From NCBI RefSeq assembly GCF_021018805.1, contig NC_086259.1:15705501-15769500 (forward strand): a DNA stretch of 64,000 nucleotides, given 5' to 3'. Of the stretch, positions 38,301-51,132 are shown piece after piece. The stretch is from Prinia subflava (Eukaryota > Chordata > Aves > Passeriformes > Cisticolidae). The translations under genes and the position numbers were made by a program. The notes under the pieces are model-generated. The model had not been told where the DNA came from. It was given only the letters and a program-made list of their open reading frames with translations, and ran no database searches. The first letter of the stretch is position 1; each line of letters begins with the position of its first letter.

Positions 38301-39478
38301 AGACCTTTGCCCTCTAGTTAAAAGCTGTGACCAGGAAATCCCACCTCCTCTTAATGAGCTTTTTTGTTCAGCTTACAGGGAGGGATTTGCACTCCACTCT
38401 TGCACTACAAATGCTTTGTCTGCTTGGCTTTTTTTATTCAGCTGATGAATAAAAAAGCAAACGTCAAACCCTACACGTTTCAGTCTCCATTAAGACCACA
38501 AAGAGCTCTAAATGCATGTCCTAGCAATGGCAATAATTTTTTTTAAAGAGTGAGAAGAAAGAATACATGAACATTTAAGCTGTGGTACTTTCCCTAGCTA
38601 TTCCTTAATTCCTATATACTTCTGACTACCAAAACACACAGTAGGTAAAAGGACAGATAGTGTTTTGGGAATCAATATTATGTTCTTTCTACTGAGAAAC
38701 AATCACACGAGCAGCCCAAGCAGTGGCCTTTGTCAAACTTTTCCCTTGCTTATGTCTTTCGACCACATGCTGAGACCTCTCATACTCCAGTGGCCTTGAA
38801 AGTGTTTTCCCCTTTTTTTTTTTTTTTTTCTCTCTGTATGCTTCAGATAGCTCTTGGTTTCCTCTAATCTCTTGTTCTCTCCTTCTAATCACTACACGCC
38901 CTGCATGACGATAGACTGCAGACTCCAGCACCAAATTATGAACGGCAGAAACGCCGAGGGTTTAACGCAGCCACAACAAGAGACAGTTCTGCAGGGACCC
39001 CCAGATACTCGAAGAAGATGGAACAAAACATGTCCCAGTGGGGAGAGCCTCAGTTTTCAGAGGGTGAGGCTAAACCCTGCACATGCCTCTCTCCAGGAGT
39101 GGGGTGGGAATGATTCTCCAGCCCATTGCACAGCCACGTGCTGGCTGTGCACTGCTGTCTTGTTAGGCTTGTTTAAATGAGTCTGGCAGAATGGACAGGG
39201 ACACTTGGATATCAGGGAATGTATAAAAGAGTCTATTAAGCAAAACTCCACTGCAGGAGAGGGATAATGGACCCTTTCCATGCTGAGCCTTCTTCTAAAA
39301 GTGCAGAGGTTGCCACCTTGGAGAAATCTGCCAGCTGGAAAATTCCTGATTGTAATAATCCCCAAGCTTTTTGGACTAGTTAGTGACTAGTCAACCCTAA
39401 ATGCCTCTTATGGGCCACCAAGAATCCATAGTGAATTCCTTCTCATGTGAAAGCCTCAGCAAATCAGTGCCAGTCATG
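35311..39478. other. Intergenic sequence, mostly unique
   Basis: No supportable gene. The region includes an open frame of 190 codons at 35435-36007 whose product is Leu/Ser/His-rich without a domain. It also holds a moderately GC-rich part at 37.0-37.9 kb with overlapping frames on both strands, an 11-bp hairpin at 38430-38456 and a poly(T) run at about 38.81 kb. Confidence 0.5.
38430..38456. repeat. Short AT hairpin, 11-bp arms
   Basis: TTTTTTATTCA (38430-38440) is the exact reverse complement of TGAATAAAAAA (38446-38456), with a 5-nt GCTGA spacer. It is a simple small inverted repeat, possibly by chance in AT-rich DNA. Confidence 0.75.
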
Positions 39479-39540
39479 GTATCACAGGATATCCAGAGTT
39501 GGAAGGACATGTTCCCACAGGGAACATTGAGACCAGCTGA
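39479..39540 (-). mobile_element. Possible CR1 fragment, reverse orientation
   Basis: ATCACAGGATATCCAGAGTTGGAAGGAC resembles the reverse complement of a CR1 3' end (ATCATAGAAT...GGTTGGAAGGGACC). The following sequence loses the match quickly, so the limits are arbitrary. Confidence 0.45.
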
Positions 39541-42500
39541 GCTGGCAGATCCCCTGGCACCAGTGCTCAGAGTGTGTGAGGGTGGGGGATCCAAAGGAAG
39601 CCCTGTCCTAATCTGGAGTGTCTGGGATGCAGGCAGCAGCTCGTGGGATCATCCCAGATTGCACAGAAAAACCTGTGAGGGTGCAGACTGCCAGCACCCC
39701 TGAGATCAGTGCAAGGAGCTCATGTTAAAATGTGGTGAACTAAACTGCAGAAAAAGAAACTGTTTTAGAAAATTGTAAGGCAGAAACAAGTTTTTTTGAG
39801 TCATTATAGGTGCCAGATGTGCCTGTGTGGTAAATGTAAGCTATTCTGCAGAAGGGCTCGTCTGTATGTTTTAGATACCAACAGATCTTTTCCCAGATGT
39901 GTTCTCCTAAAATTATTTCAGATTCAAAATTAGTTTTTCTTGTTGCATTTCCTGCAGTGCCAATCCAGATCTTCAAATATTAATCTAACATAACTGACCT
40001 GACATCAAAATAAGCAAATCCGAAGGATTTTAGAGTGCTCCACATCAGCATCTTTATATAAAAAAGAAAATCAAGAAATTGTTTCTTCACTGTGCCTAGG
40101 CAAACCAGGATGAAAACCTACCATTTATTTTAATAAGGGATTTCTGGCTGCAGGTGTTATTTCAGGGTCCTGAACAGTATTTGCTCTGTGTATGTGATCA
40201 GAGCTGCTAAAGAAGGAAATCTTCAGGGAGGATGGGTGAGAGAAGGATATAAATATTTCAGTAGTAAAGTTTTCCCCCAACACATTTTGCCTTGCTTCTG
40301 AACTGGTGGCTGTTTGCAGTTGCCAAAACCTTTGAACATCTTGTGGGAGAAGGGGACCATTCCAGCAGGAATGCTGAGGGGTGTCATGGGTGTGCTTTGC
40401 CTGTCCCTGTACTACCAAGTCCCTGGAGACTCTCCTTGTCACCCTCAGGCTGCAGAAAATCATTGACCTTGGGCTAAATAAAAAAAGAAAGAAGAAAATG
40501 ATGAGGAGGCTCAGTGCTGCACATTGTCATGTCTAGCCTGTACTCCCTGCAATCAGAGGCTGCAGTCAAGCCCCAAGGCTCTCACACAGAGCCTTGGCAG
40601 ACCTGGGATCCAAACCTGCCCTGTGCCAGCAGCCCCCCAAGAGTAGCTGGGGACTGCTTTGCCTCGTGCATTTTGATTTTAGTTGGTTGGGCTGGACTTT
40701 TTCAGCTCGGGCTTCATATCCCCAACCACCACTGCAAGGTGAGGACCCACGGTGGTGTCTTCAGACAGTGTTAAAAAACAGCAGGAGAAGCTGCTCCCCT
40801 GCTTTGATGTGATGGTGAGAGGAACCTGTGCTGGGTTTGGGTGTCTTTTCTGCTACTGGGCAGAAAATAAAGTGTCTCTGATTGAAGGAGGACTTGACTT
40901 AAAAGCAAAAAGACTTAAAATTCACATTGTAATTGGACCTACATCTTCCCTGCCAAATGCTCCAGGCACCAGGATTAGCTTTATACTGCTCACATTTTAC
41001 TGTCTCGTGAATCTCTCATACATCTGGACAGAGCTAAATCTTGCTGATAAGGGATGGATGTTGCTCCCAGTTGAAAGCATCCTACAGCTTCCCCAGGGGT
41101 TCCTATCACCAGGTGTAGTGTATGCCAGGGGAGGCAATAGCCCCATCCCTCTTTTTCAAAAGAAAATGCAGATTGCCACTGCATTTCTAGCAGGAGGCCA
41201 GCTGTGGATAGCTGGTAAATGCCAGCCTCTACTGCTGTATTTTGGTTCTACATTGCTGCAAGATAAACAACACTTGGCAGCTCCCAAGATCAGCACTTTG
41301 CTCATCTGCAGGGCCAAATCACAACTCTCCTGAGAAACTGAGGACCCAAACCTGCCCCAGCTGCCTTCAGGATAAGGGGTTTTCAACAAATTTGACCCCA
41401 TGTGCATTTGACCATCATTTTCCTCACCCAACCACCCCCAAGGGGAGAAGCATTTATGTGCCACAATGGTTTCAGGCAAGATATTCCAGGAATCTGAGCA
41501 ATAATTAATTTATAAACTCCAATGGCTGCAGATCACGAGCTCCAGCACTTACTGGCAGTGGTGTGGGAAAGCATGGGCAGAACAGGGGTGATCACCCAGA
41601 AAATACTCAGGGTTGTTCTTTCAAGATCTGACAGCAGTTGAGCACTTTTCCAGATAAGAGATTGAAAGATTGAACTTCACATAATGCTTTTGGTACCCCT
41701 CAATTAGGAACACTTTCTCACATACCTACTTTCATAAAATCACCAGCATCCGCATCTCTTGCAGAAAGTTTTGTAATGAAATTTTTTTTAATATATTTTC
41801 AGCTGTAAACAGCAGAAAACCCCCTTCAGGCACTTCACTAGACCTTTTATCCGCACGCAGGAAAAAGAATTGATTGATTTTGAAGTTAAACGTTGGCATC
41901 TGCTGTTATTCAAAACCAGGACCTTGGATACACTCATCCGCCATGCTTTCAGCTCAGCCACCAGTGTGCTGCAAATGAAGACAAGCTGTTGTCAAATGAG
42001 AAATGCAAAATAGTCAATCTGTTTGTCTGTTTAATGTAACTGGGAACATAAGCTGCTAAAAATGCTACCATTCTGCACTGTCAGATGGGAGACACTCTCC
42101 AACAAACGAAAGCCTAATGACCCATTTTACTCAGGCGCTCTGGAGTTCCTCCTAATGGTATTTTCCATATGCACTTCAACATGCTTTTAACTGAAACTGC
42201 AAATGGTACTATTTTCTATCTAACACAAGCGTGTAATCTGTGTAGCATATTTTTTTTTTCCTCTGGCACCATGAAGGAATGCTGATGTTCAAGGCGTCTT
42301 GAAACAGTGAGCATATTGCTCAAGCATCTGATGCTCATCTTCTCTTTACACCTGTCATTGTACTGTATTAAAGGAAAAAAATCAAGTCATTAACCATGAT
42401 AGATATGTTTTTAATAAGAAAGTGTTGCGCCTCACCAGGCAGATAAATAGCAAGTCTTAAGATATCTTCAGAGCCCAAGCACACAATTACAGAATAAAGT

Positions 42501-45254
42501 TAAATATGCTGGGGACTCTTCAAAGACTGCTATAACTTGTAAAGATTAGGTCTCTATCAATTACCCAAGCTGCTTTCCTTCAAGAATTTTCCAGCATTAA
42601 AATAGCTAATTTCACTTTTCCTCGGAAAGTTCCCTATTCCCCACAGATAATTATGTGTGAAATGTTGCCTAAACAAAACTGTGATTTGGCCAAGGAAAGA
42701 AGCGTGGTCCATTTTCAAGTAAAAAAAACCCAAAAAACAAAAAAAAACACGAAAATAATGCTGCCGTTGCCAGAGCAGGGCAGGAAGAAACTCTGGATAT
42801 CATGATTATTTTGTTAAATATTCTTGGGGTTTGTAGAGTAGGATTTTCATGGCTCTGCTTTCAAATCCCACAGAACTAGGGTTTTGTGGTTTTTTTTGCA
42901 AAAAGCTGTAGCATTTAGCTTCTCTTCTGAGGCAGGCAAACACCAGTGCTTGATTTGCTTTCTCCTGACAAGCACCAGCGTGTTGGCATTCTTGCAGGGT
43001 GTGCTCCTTTAAGCCATTACAGTCTTAGACCCAGCTCTATCTCCACCCCTGCCGTTATCACATTGATATGTTTGTTAATTATTGACACAAGAAATGCTCA
43101 GTCATAGGCTGCAGGTGCCTGGAAAAGCCCTGCTGTGCTGAGCTGAGCTGAGCAGCAGTGCCACCAGCCTGCTCCCTCCTGGCTCCCTTGCCCTCAGGGT
43201 GCTGCCATCACTGATTAGCAAACCCCCCAAAAGCACGGAATATCTTCAGGCACTCCCTTTTTCCCCACAGGAAAAAAAAAGATCCTACTCATCCAGATTC
43301 CTCTCCAAGCCCCAAAATAAACATTATCCTGTCCCCCTCGGGTTGTTCACAGCCTGTTTGCAGGTGGGGCAAAGCAAAGGGACCAGAGCATCCCTGGGGA
43401 GGTTTGGCAGGGGGAGACACTGCAGAAGTGCCCTGACCATAAGGGGTCAGCCCTGGCTTCATAGGGTGGCACCTGACTGGGCTGCACAATAAATTCAGCA
43501 CTGCTTCACCTTTTGGGCATGTGTTAAAAACATAAAAAAGATCATTAGAGTTTAAAGTAGTGGGGAGCAGCAATCTGCACCGGCGTGTCAATGCTTGGGA
43601 TTTGTGTGCTCAGGAGAGACAGAGAGAAAGAACAGAGAAGAGGCAGGTGAAGAAGTGAAAGACAGAGGAGAAGAGTATTTAATGCAAGGGGGTTAATGCA
43701 GTGGCCAGTCATCTCCAGGATTATAGAGAAATTTAATATGATCTTGTAATTATCCACTCAGTAACCAAGCAGATATTAGTACATCCAAAGAACCAGGTTT
43801 GCTTTATTGTAAAAAGTCTGGTACCTAAGAGAGACATTCAGGCTAGAAGGGGAAAAAATCTGTTCCTCTTTGCTTGCTGTGTGCCTCCCCCCTGCATAAA
43901 TAACTCCCCCAAACCTAACATAAAACCAAACCCAGGCCTTTCCATCACAGATCAAAAGTCAAGCAAGTAGTGTTGCATTGCAGCTGCCTGAATTATACTT
44001 GGCCTCTGAATAATAAATAGGGAATTTCTCGAACCACAGGCTCATTAACGAGCACTAATTCAGAACTGATGGCACAATGTTCAGTAATTTAAGCAATGTA
44101 GACAATGAAGGTTCTCAACTCTGGTACAAAGAGTGACCTACAGAATCTTGCGGAATGAGTAATTACAGCTAATATCCATTTCAGCTTCTATTAGAACATC
44201 CAATAAAACAAGGTCATGACAACAGGCAAGGATCACATCCCAGCAAGCATCGCAGTGGGGAGGGATGGAGTCACCCTGGAGCAGGTGGATGGCTCCTATT
44301 AGTTGGGCTCCAGGATGAATAAGGCTGCTGACAGCTCCCAGAGGATGGCTGCGGCAGCGGCTGCGGAGCCAGCTCAGGGAATTTGGGAATGGATTTCAAG
44401 AGCACAGAGGTTAGCTTGGGATGGGGTTTGTTTTTGCCCATAACTAACAAAGGCTTGAAGGACAGACCATGAGCTACTGGCTTTTTTTTTTTTTTTTCCC
44501 CAGCCTTTCAAATAGTTTGGTAATAATGTATAGAGGGAATGATTCAGTGATTTAATAAGTGAGGGTGGGCCCTCAACAAGTTGTGGCAGAGGAAAAAGTT
44601 GATAGATGGAAGCAGGATGGCAATGGGCACCTGTGGTGTGAAAACCACACTGACTGAGCAGCAGCAGAGCAGAATGAGCTGCCTGGAGAGCTTTCTACTT
44701 TGGGCAGATGGGCCTTATTAATTCCTAAGAGAGGATGGAGAACATGGTCAAGTGAGGAATAAAGAAATTATCTGCTTTTTTTTTTGGTACCATAAGTGGG
44801 CAGTTCCCTGGTTGTTAAAAACAGCTTCTGACAATACTTCCAAGACTTGGTGCTTCCAAAAAACCACTGGATGAATTAATTTCATCCCCTCAAATGAGCT
44901 AAAATCTCACTTGGAAATGCAAGAAATTTTTCAGAGATACTATTTGGCTTTCTAAACAAACATTCAGACAACCCAGGGTATTCAAAGTGATTCCCTCCCA
45001 AAAAATTCATAGGCTGGAATTTTTTTCTACAACCAATTCATCTACTGCAACCCAAACTGATTGCATGATGAATACAGTTCACAACAAATATTTTGATGGA
45101 TTCAAAAAAAACAACTCTGCTGGCTAAATCTTTGACCCTCATAGAGTTCACTGTGTAGCAGTGTGGGCGTGCTGAGAGCTCTGCTGTGAGGGGAATGTGT
45201 CCTCAACTCTGAGAAACAGTCTGGTGAGAAAAGCTGGTGCAGAAACAGCAGGGC
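39541..45254. other. Intergenic sequence, mostly unique
   Basis: No supportable gene. A 193-codon open frame at 40752-41333 has mixed composition and no domain I recognise. AT-rich, apparently repeat-free DNA at 41.74-42.7 kb and 43.95-44.23 kb looks like candidate conserved sequence. There are A-rich and poly(T) runs near 42.72 and 44.48 kb. Confidence 0.5.
41740..42700. other. Candidate conserved non-coding block
   Basis: About 950 bp of balanced to AT-rich, apparently unique sequence without CpG or CR1 content and without a useful coding frame. It includes homeodomain-like TTAATG/TAATTT sites and TGTCA-type sites. The texture resembles conserved regulatory DNA. This is inference only. Confidence 0.28.
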
Positions 45255-45328
45255 TGTTCTGGGTCTGGGTCTCTATTGACCAGCAGGGCTGAGTCTCTGC
45301 TGGTCAATAGAGCTGCAGACACAAAACA
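45255..45328. repeat. Foldback hairpin, 28 of 32 positions paired
   Basis: The core is a perfect 16-bp inverted repeat: CTCTATTGACCAGCAG (45271-45286) and CTGCTGGTCAATAGAG (45297-45312), with a 10-nt loop. Pairing continues outward through a 3-position interruption containing one G-T wobble, then GTCTG/CAGAC, then TG/CA and TGTT/AACA with single mismatches. By hand I count 28 paired of 32 positions per arm over 74 nt. The size and shape resemble an animal pre-miRNA, but it could also be a foldback made by template switching. Either strand could be transcribed. Confidence 0.85.
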
Positions 45329-46408
45329 ATCAACATGGTCCTTAAAGGTCTGAGATGGCAATGTAGGCATCACTGTGGCAGATTTGGGTACCTGTCCCTA
45401 CCCTTCCCTTCAAGCTTTCATGTGTCCTGCTCTGGGGGTTTGGAGCTGCAGAGAATTCCCGTGGAAGAGGCCAGGACTTGGTGAGGGCTGATGGGTGTGA
45501 GATGCCTTGAGACAGGCAGGGCTGAGCTCAGTCCCCACAGGGACCCCAAGGCCTGTGACAAAACAAGAGAAAAGGGAGTATTTCCCCCAAAGAATTAGGA
45601 GTCATGAATCCCTTCAGTAGATGAAAGAAAGTTTTTTTCATTAAACCAGAACAGAAGAGAGTTTTCCATTGTTTTACACCGCGCCTACCTAACGATGCTC
45701 CTCTGGTAGAAGCAGGGATGGACAAAAACCTGAACTCCCTCAAGGACTGAGTTAAATGCTGGGTTTGAGCAGCTTAAGGCACACTGTGGTGCTGAGGTCC
45801 CTGTAAGGGCTGACCACAAACACTTCTTGCACTACATAAACCCCAGCTATAAAATCCACTTAAAGAATGAACTCCCACACACCCACTCGTGTCCGTGTGT
45901 CCCAGACACAGTTTTCATCTAAATACCATTTCATCCCAGCTGTGAAACAGCTGCCCCACCTTCCCGGTGGGTACAGCCCGGGAACAACCCTGGAACTTCC
46001 TGGAAAAACCCTTCTGTCCTGACATTTTTCCTCCTGTGAGAATCCTTTCTCCTGGAAAGCTGCTGGAGGACACAGCACGTGAGCAAACGATTAGACTTTA
46101 GGAGGAGGAGTAAAACACTTTTAACACATCTGAAAGCAGGAGGAGCAGAAGGGCCAGGACAGGACCTGGCCCGGGGTGGAGGCAGCAGCCCCCAGCTGCC
46201 ACGCTGTGCCATCCTGCTGCTGCTCCTGTGTTGAATTCTGTTGACTTTAGTAATATTAATTGAAGTAGGGTTCCCAGGATTGGTCCCAGGGTTGCTGTAG
46301 CATCAAATGAATGCCAAAAATTTAGATTACCTGCAGCTATATTAATTTCCATACTGGCTCGAGGAATTTTTCCTGCATCACTTGAGAAAAGAATCTTTAA
46401 AAGCTGTG

Positions 46409-46409
<1 letters not shown>

Positions 46410-46452
<43 letters not shown>
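46410..46452. repeat. Poly(T) run, 43 nt
   Basis: An uninterrupted homopolymer of 43 T. If it were the tail of a minus-strand retrocopy, the inserted sequence would lie at higher coordinates, but no mRNA-like sequence or poly(A) signal is evident there. The exact length is prone to sequencing error. Confidence 0.9.
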
Positions 46453-46453
<1 letters not shown>

Positions 46454-49400
46454 TATACTATCTAGTAAAGACTTCTGCTTTCTATTAAAATGTGCTGATA
46501 GATATTTCTTTTCTGTTTAACTTTAAGGGACCTTGGTGAATACTTTAAGGTTTGCAGCTCAAATGATTGTTTAGTGAGTAAACCTTTTCTCCTCCAGATT
46601 TTGGTAAAATACTACGGAGTTAAAATATTTTATTTGGATTCATACCTCATTTCAAAGTGTTGCTTATAATACCTGACAGGAGCTGAACTTTAGTTAGTTA
46701 TTTCTCCTTTTTTCCCCTTCTTTTTGGAGGAAAACAAGCAGTCAAACATAGCTTCTGACACATTAAGCATGACTACTGGGAAATTAAAACAAATGCTGGT
46801 ACAATTCACAGGGGAAAAAGAACTTAAAGTTTGTTTATAAATTCGTTCCCAGCTCCAAATGCATGTCATAAATTAATAGGTCATCAACATACTGTATTTA
46901 GCTGGCAGCAAGTAATTTTCTGTGAAGAAATAAGACAGAATATAGCCAGAGTAGCAAATTGGCTGAAAGCGAAGCCTTTTGAGTGCTTTGGAAAATCCAT
47001 AACAGGGAAGTTGAAGCTCCAGCAAAATGGAAAATCTTTTCTTGTCTCCATACTCAGCTCCAAGGATTTAGAAAACTGACTGATCATGCAGCCAGCCCGA
47101 GGTCAGTAGCCTGGTGGCACAGCTGGAACACAGAGCCAGCTCCCAGGAGATCCATCACGCCTGCACCGGACACTGCGGAGCGTGGGGATGTGGATGTGAT
47201 GCCCCAAACACCATCAGCCTCACACACTCAAACCAGGAAAATGAGCTCCTAAGCAATCAAAATCATCACCTCACAGTGGTGTCTGGGCTGGTTCCTGCCA
47301 GATGAGACCGATCCTTTCATTATTGGGTCAGGAATGCTCTGCAGTGCCAAGGTGTGTCTCACCTTGGGACAGTCAGGATTCAGCTGGGTGGGAAGGGGAT
47401 CAGGCCCCTGCAGCCTCAGCACAAAGCCCAACTCTCATGTTTGGAGAGAGATTTTCTCCAAGATTCAGGTAACTAATCACCTCCTTTTCAATACAAAGGG
47501 AAATTTCAATATTACTCTCTGTAAATATGTCCATAAACAGTGAAAACTCAGAGCAAAGTCACCTTTGGCATACACCAATACCTGGTGTTAGAATTAACTG
47601 CATTTCTCTGGTTTCTGGTCTGGAATTGCATTTTTCAGCCTGTAAGATGCAGGTGACCTGGCGGTGCAGCTCAAGGCACAGAGCAACCTCCATCCTGGGA
47701 TCTTCTTCCCAAGGTGATGTTGGAATGGATTAATGAGGAATTAAAGCAAGACAGGGCCTAGTGAGCCTTTGGCTTGGCTCTGAAGACAAAAAGCCTCAGC
47801 CTCCACAGTAACAGCTCCTTTTCTGCTGTCCTTGAAGGAGGACAGAGGAGAGAACAGCTCCAAGGCCAGGCAGGTGGAGGGGGGTATCAGCAGACCACTC
47901 TGAGCTTCACTATCAGCCTCTCATTTCCCACAATGTAAAAATCCAACATTTAATATCTATCTCTCTCTATATATGTACTCATGCCTTAAAATTCTTTCAG
48001 AGATGGGACGAGACAATATTATCTTTGAGAAAACGCAGATCCTAACTTAGTCTCCCAAAAGGAAAATTACTGACTTGAGCAATTCCTGGTAGTTATCCAA
48101 ATAGCCTTGTCAAATAATTTAAATACCGCATTGTGATATTATTGAAGTTGGTACCAAGTTACTCTTGGCAGAAGCAAGTGTTCACTGGCAGGTGCTGAGT
48201 AGATGAGCTGTTACTGCTCCAGCTCTCTGTGTCAGCAGCACGGTTGGCTGCTGCCAGGGATTTTAACCAGGGAGCTCAGCAAAATACCCTCCAAAGGGGT
48301 TCTTTTCCCCAGGGGGCTCTGGAGGGGTTTGCTTTCACCTTCTCAGAGCCTGGTTGCTTATCTGCTGTCACACTGGAGCTGTGGAGAGGGTTTTGAGGGG
48401 TGGATGGGAGGGGAGAGTTGTATCACTGCATTCAGCACAAAACCCACACACTCCAGAACAGCCCTCTCTTCTGTCTTTAAAAAAAAAATCAGTATGTAAA
48501 TCTCCAGGGAAGAAAATGGAATTTAGGAATTTACCTGATCTGTATTAAAAGGCAGGGGAAAAAAGACTTAGGCTTATGCATTTTTCATTATTCAGGACCC
48601 ACTCTACCTATATATGCTCAATGTTTTGTCTCTGCTGTAATTTCAGTTGGGAAGTTGTTTAAAATGCAAGAGTCTGGCAGTGATTCACTTCTGCTGCTTC
48701 AGAGAAAAAGGGTTCACAGCTAAGGATAAGCAAACTCTGTCTGTCCAGCCACAGTGTGAGGAGGGACAGGGGGAGGAGGAAGTACAGCAATAGCAGAAGC
48801 TTGTCAGGTTCCTGTCTTAGATTTTAAAATCCATCTCAGCTCAGGAAGATCCCAGATTTCCTGCATGGTGTGGGGGTATCCACCTTTCCCACCCCAGGGC
48901 AGCAATCCCTGGAGCTTCTCTGTCTCCCCACTCCCACAGAAAGTGGGGGGAGCTGTGTAAATCCAGGGGTTACACACTGAACTCCTGCTTCCACAGCATC
49001 CACAAGCAGCACCCAGACAATTTTAGGAACAACCTCCTGGTGTGGCAAAGAGGGCGAGAGGCTCTGAGCACAGCCTGGGTGTGCAGGTACAAGGCTGGCT
49101 CTGAGAGCCTGGCCAGGTCCCTGTGAGGACCTGTTAGATCATTCAGCCCCCACATCCTTGGAGAAAACTTTCACCTCCCTCCAATATATTTTGAAAGATT
49201 TTGCCCAGTTTGGCTGGAAGTTCTCTCAAGTGATTTTTTTTCCAAGACTTCCCTTGGGAAGCTGCAGCATCCTGTGAGAGCCCTCAGCCCCAGACCCTCT
49301 CCTGCCCTTCAGCATTTGCTTTGGTTCAGTCCCACTCTCTTGTATTTTCACATACCACACTGAAAAGCTCAACGCCATCCAAAAATTTTTGAGAGTTAAA

Positions 49401-49530
49401 ATTTGTATTACCAAGACAAGAAAAAGGAAGTAAACAGAAGATAATTTTTTCAGGGGATATTGCTTTCTTTGGAGAAATCTCTGCAGAACAAAGCCACGTT
49501 CAAGGAAGGAATTAGTAAACAGATGAGATG

Positions 49531-49580
49531 AAATGACAACGTTGTCATTTTCAGTTAAAGTGGGATGACAAGATTGTCAC
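49531..49580. repeat. Two related short palindromes
   Basis: AAATGACAACGTTGTCATTT (49531-49550) is a perfect 20-bp palindrome. Fourteen bases later ATGACAAGATTGTCAC (49565-49580) is a near-palindrome with the same TGACAA...TTGTCA arms. The pair looks like a duplicated dyad, possibly two symmetrical protein-binding sites. Confidence 0.85.
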
Positions 49581-51132
49581 TTTTCTTCTGTCCACCTTTA
49601 CCCTTAGGATATTTATTTTAGTATTGCTGTGCAATACATTTCACTTTAGGATCCTGGAAAACTGCTACAGCACGAATTCTCTGCTGGAACAAATGGCTAC
49701 AATTCCATCGACTTCTGCATTTTCTAGCCAAGAATTTTCCTCTCCATTTCTATCCAGGGATGCCTGCTAGGTTACAGGAGACAGAACCTCTGCTGTGTTG
49801 GAGCCATGTACCAGCTCCCAGTTCCAGGGCTTCGTCTTGTCATGCAAATTGATTATTTCCACCCTTCAAAGTCTGCAAGTCTGAAATCCATATTATGTGT
49901 TTAAGTGCAGTTCTACTGAAAGGGTCCAAATCTCTCTGCCAGAAAATCTTTTTCTTTCTCCAGAACCTCACAGAGAACATGCCTAGATAGTGCTTTAGTG
50001 AGGTAAATGCAGAGACAGACTTAAATTAATATGTCTGGGAATAAATTATTTCTAGAGTGTCTTGAGCCAGCATCACATGAATATATTATCAAGAAGCACT
50101 ATGGGAAGAAAAAATTCATCTGAAAATCATAGTTTAAAACAGGAAAAAACCCCTATGAAAGCCAAGGTTAACTATCCAGCTTCTTATTGCCAGTGGTAGC
50201 AAGTGCTTTGCAATCTTTAAAGTACCTCAGAAGCTTTGTGGCCCACGGCCTTCACAAAATCCTGGTTTATTTGGTGAGTAAAACTGGTAACTCAGCACCT
50301 CAGCAGCCAGAAAACACCCCCCAGCAGGCTGGTAGGGCCAGAAACATCCATAACTCTTCCCCATGCTGAGGAAAACTGGGGGTACCCCACACCAGCTCTA
50401 ATTCCAGCACTAGGAATGGAAAATCATATTGCAGTTTGTTCTTCAATGGCCAAGCCCAGCTTTCCCAGGTTGGGTCTTCCCCCAGGGCTTGGGCAGAGCC
50501 CGGGAGGTGTGAGCTGTGCTGCCTCTGGATTCACAGGGTGAAACTGCACCTGCTGTACCCTTTTCCATCTTTCTTGGCCTTTGTTGGGAAACAGCAGGGT
50601 CTGTGCCACCCCCACTTCTCTTTGTAATGTATGCCAAGCTCCACTAAACCAGCTCAGATATTTTAACCACGGTCAAGAGACTTTTCAGATTGTATAATGG
50701 GGGCAGATAAAACACTTAGGTTTCATTTCTGCCACCTTAATACCATTTTTATTTAAGAAACTATTACATGACTTTTGTCACTAAATAAAACACATAATTT
50801 TCTTCTGATTCAACATAAAAAACTAAAGAGCTAAATGCATCATGGTGAGAGAAATGGTAATTCTCTGCTGATCAAAGGAGAAAGGCACTCTCAGCCCATC
50901 CCTTGCCTTACATTTTCCTACTCAAAAGCTCATAACTGAGACTACAGAGGGATCTCACACTGTACATCAGTCCAGAGGTTTCATATTTAGCATTCTGTGC
51001 TGTCATACTGCTATACATCTGTACAAGCCTATTTCAACTCTAGAAGAAAAATGAATACATTATGGTTAGGTTTGCACCTTCACCATACTTACTTGTATGG
51101 TCACTGTGTGGTCAGAGTGGTTGGTTTATAGT

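Larger units (their letters stand above)
45329..51098. other. Intergenic sequence, mostly unique
   Basis: No supportable gene. It contains a 43-nt poly(T) run at 46.41 kb and a pair of palindromes at 49.53-49.58 kb. Open frames of up to about 98 codons show no domain. Confidence 0.55.

Noticed and set aside
40752..41333. 193-codon open frame, plus strand
   Set aside because: No domain, no recognised homology, no flanking splice sites or promoter. A frame of this length is not surprising in 64 kb.
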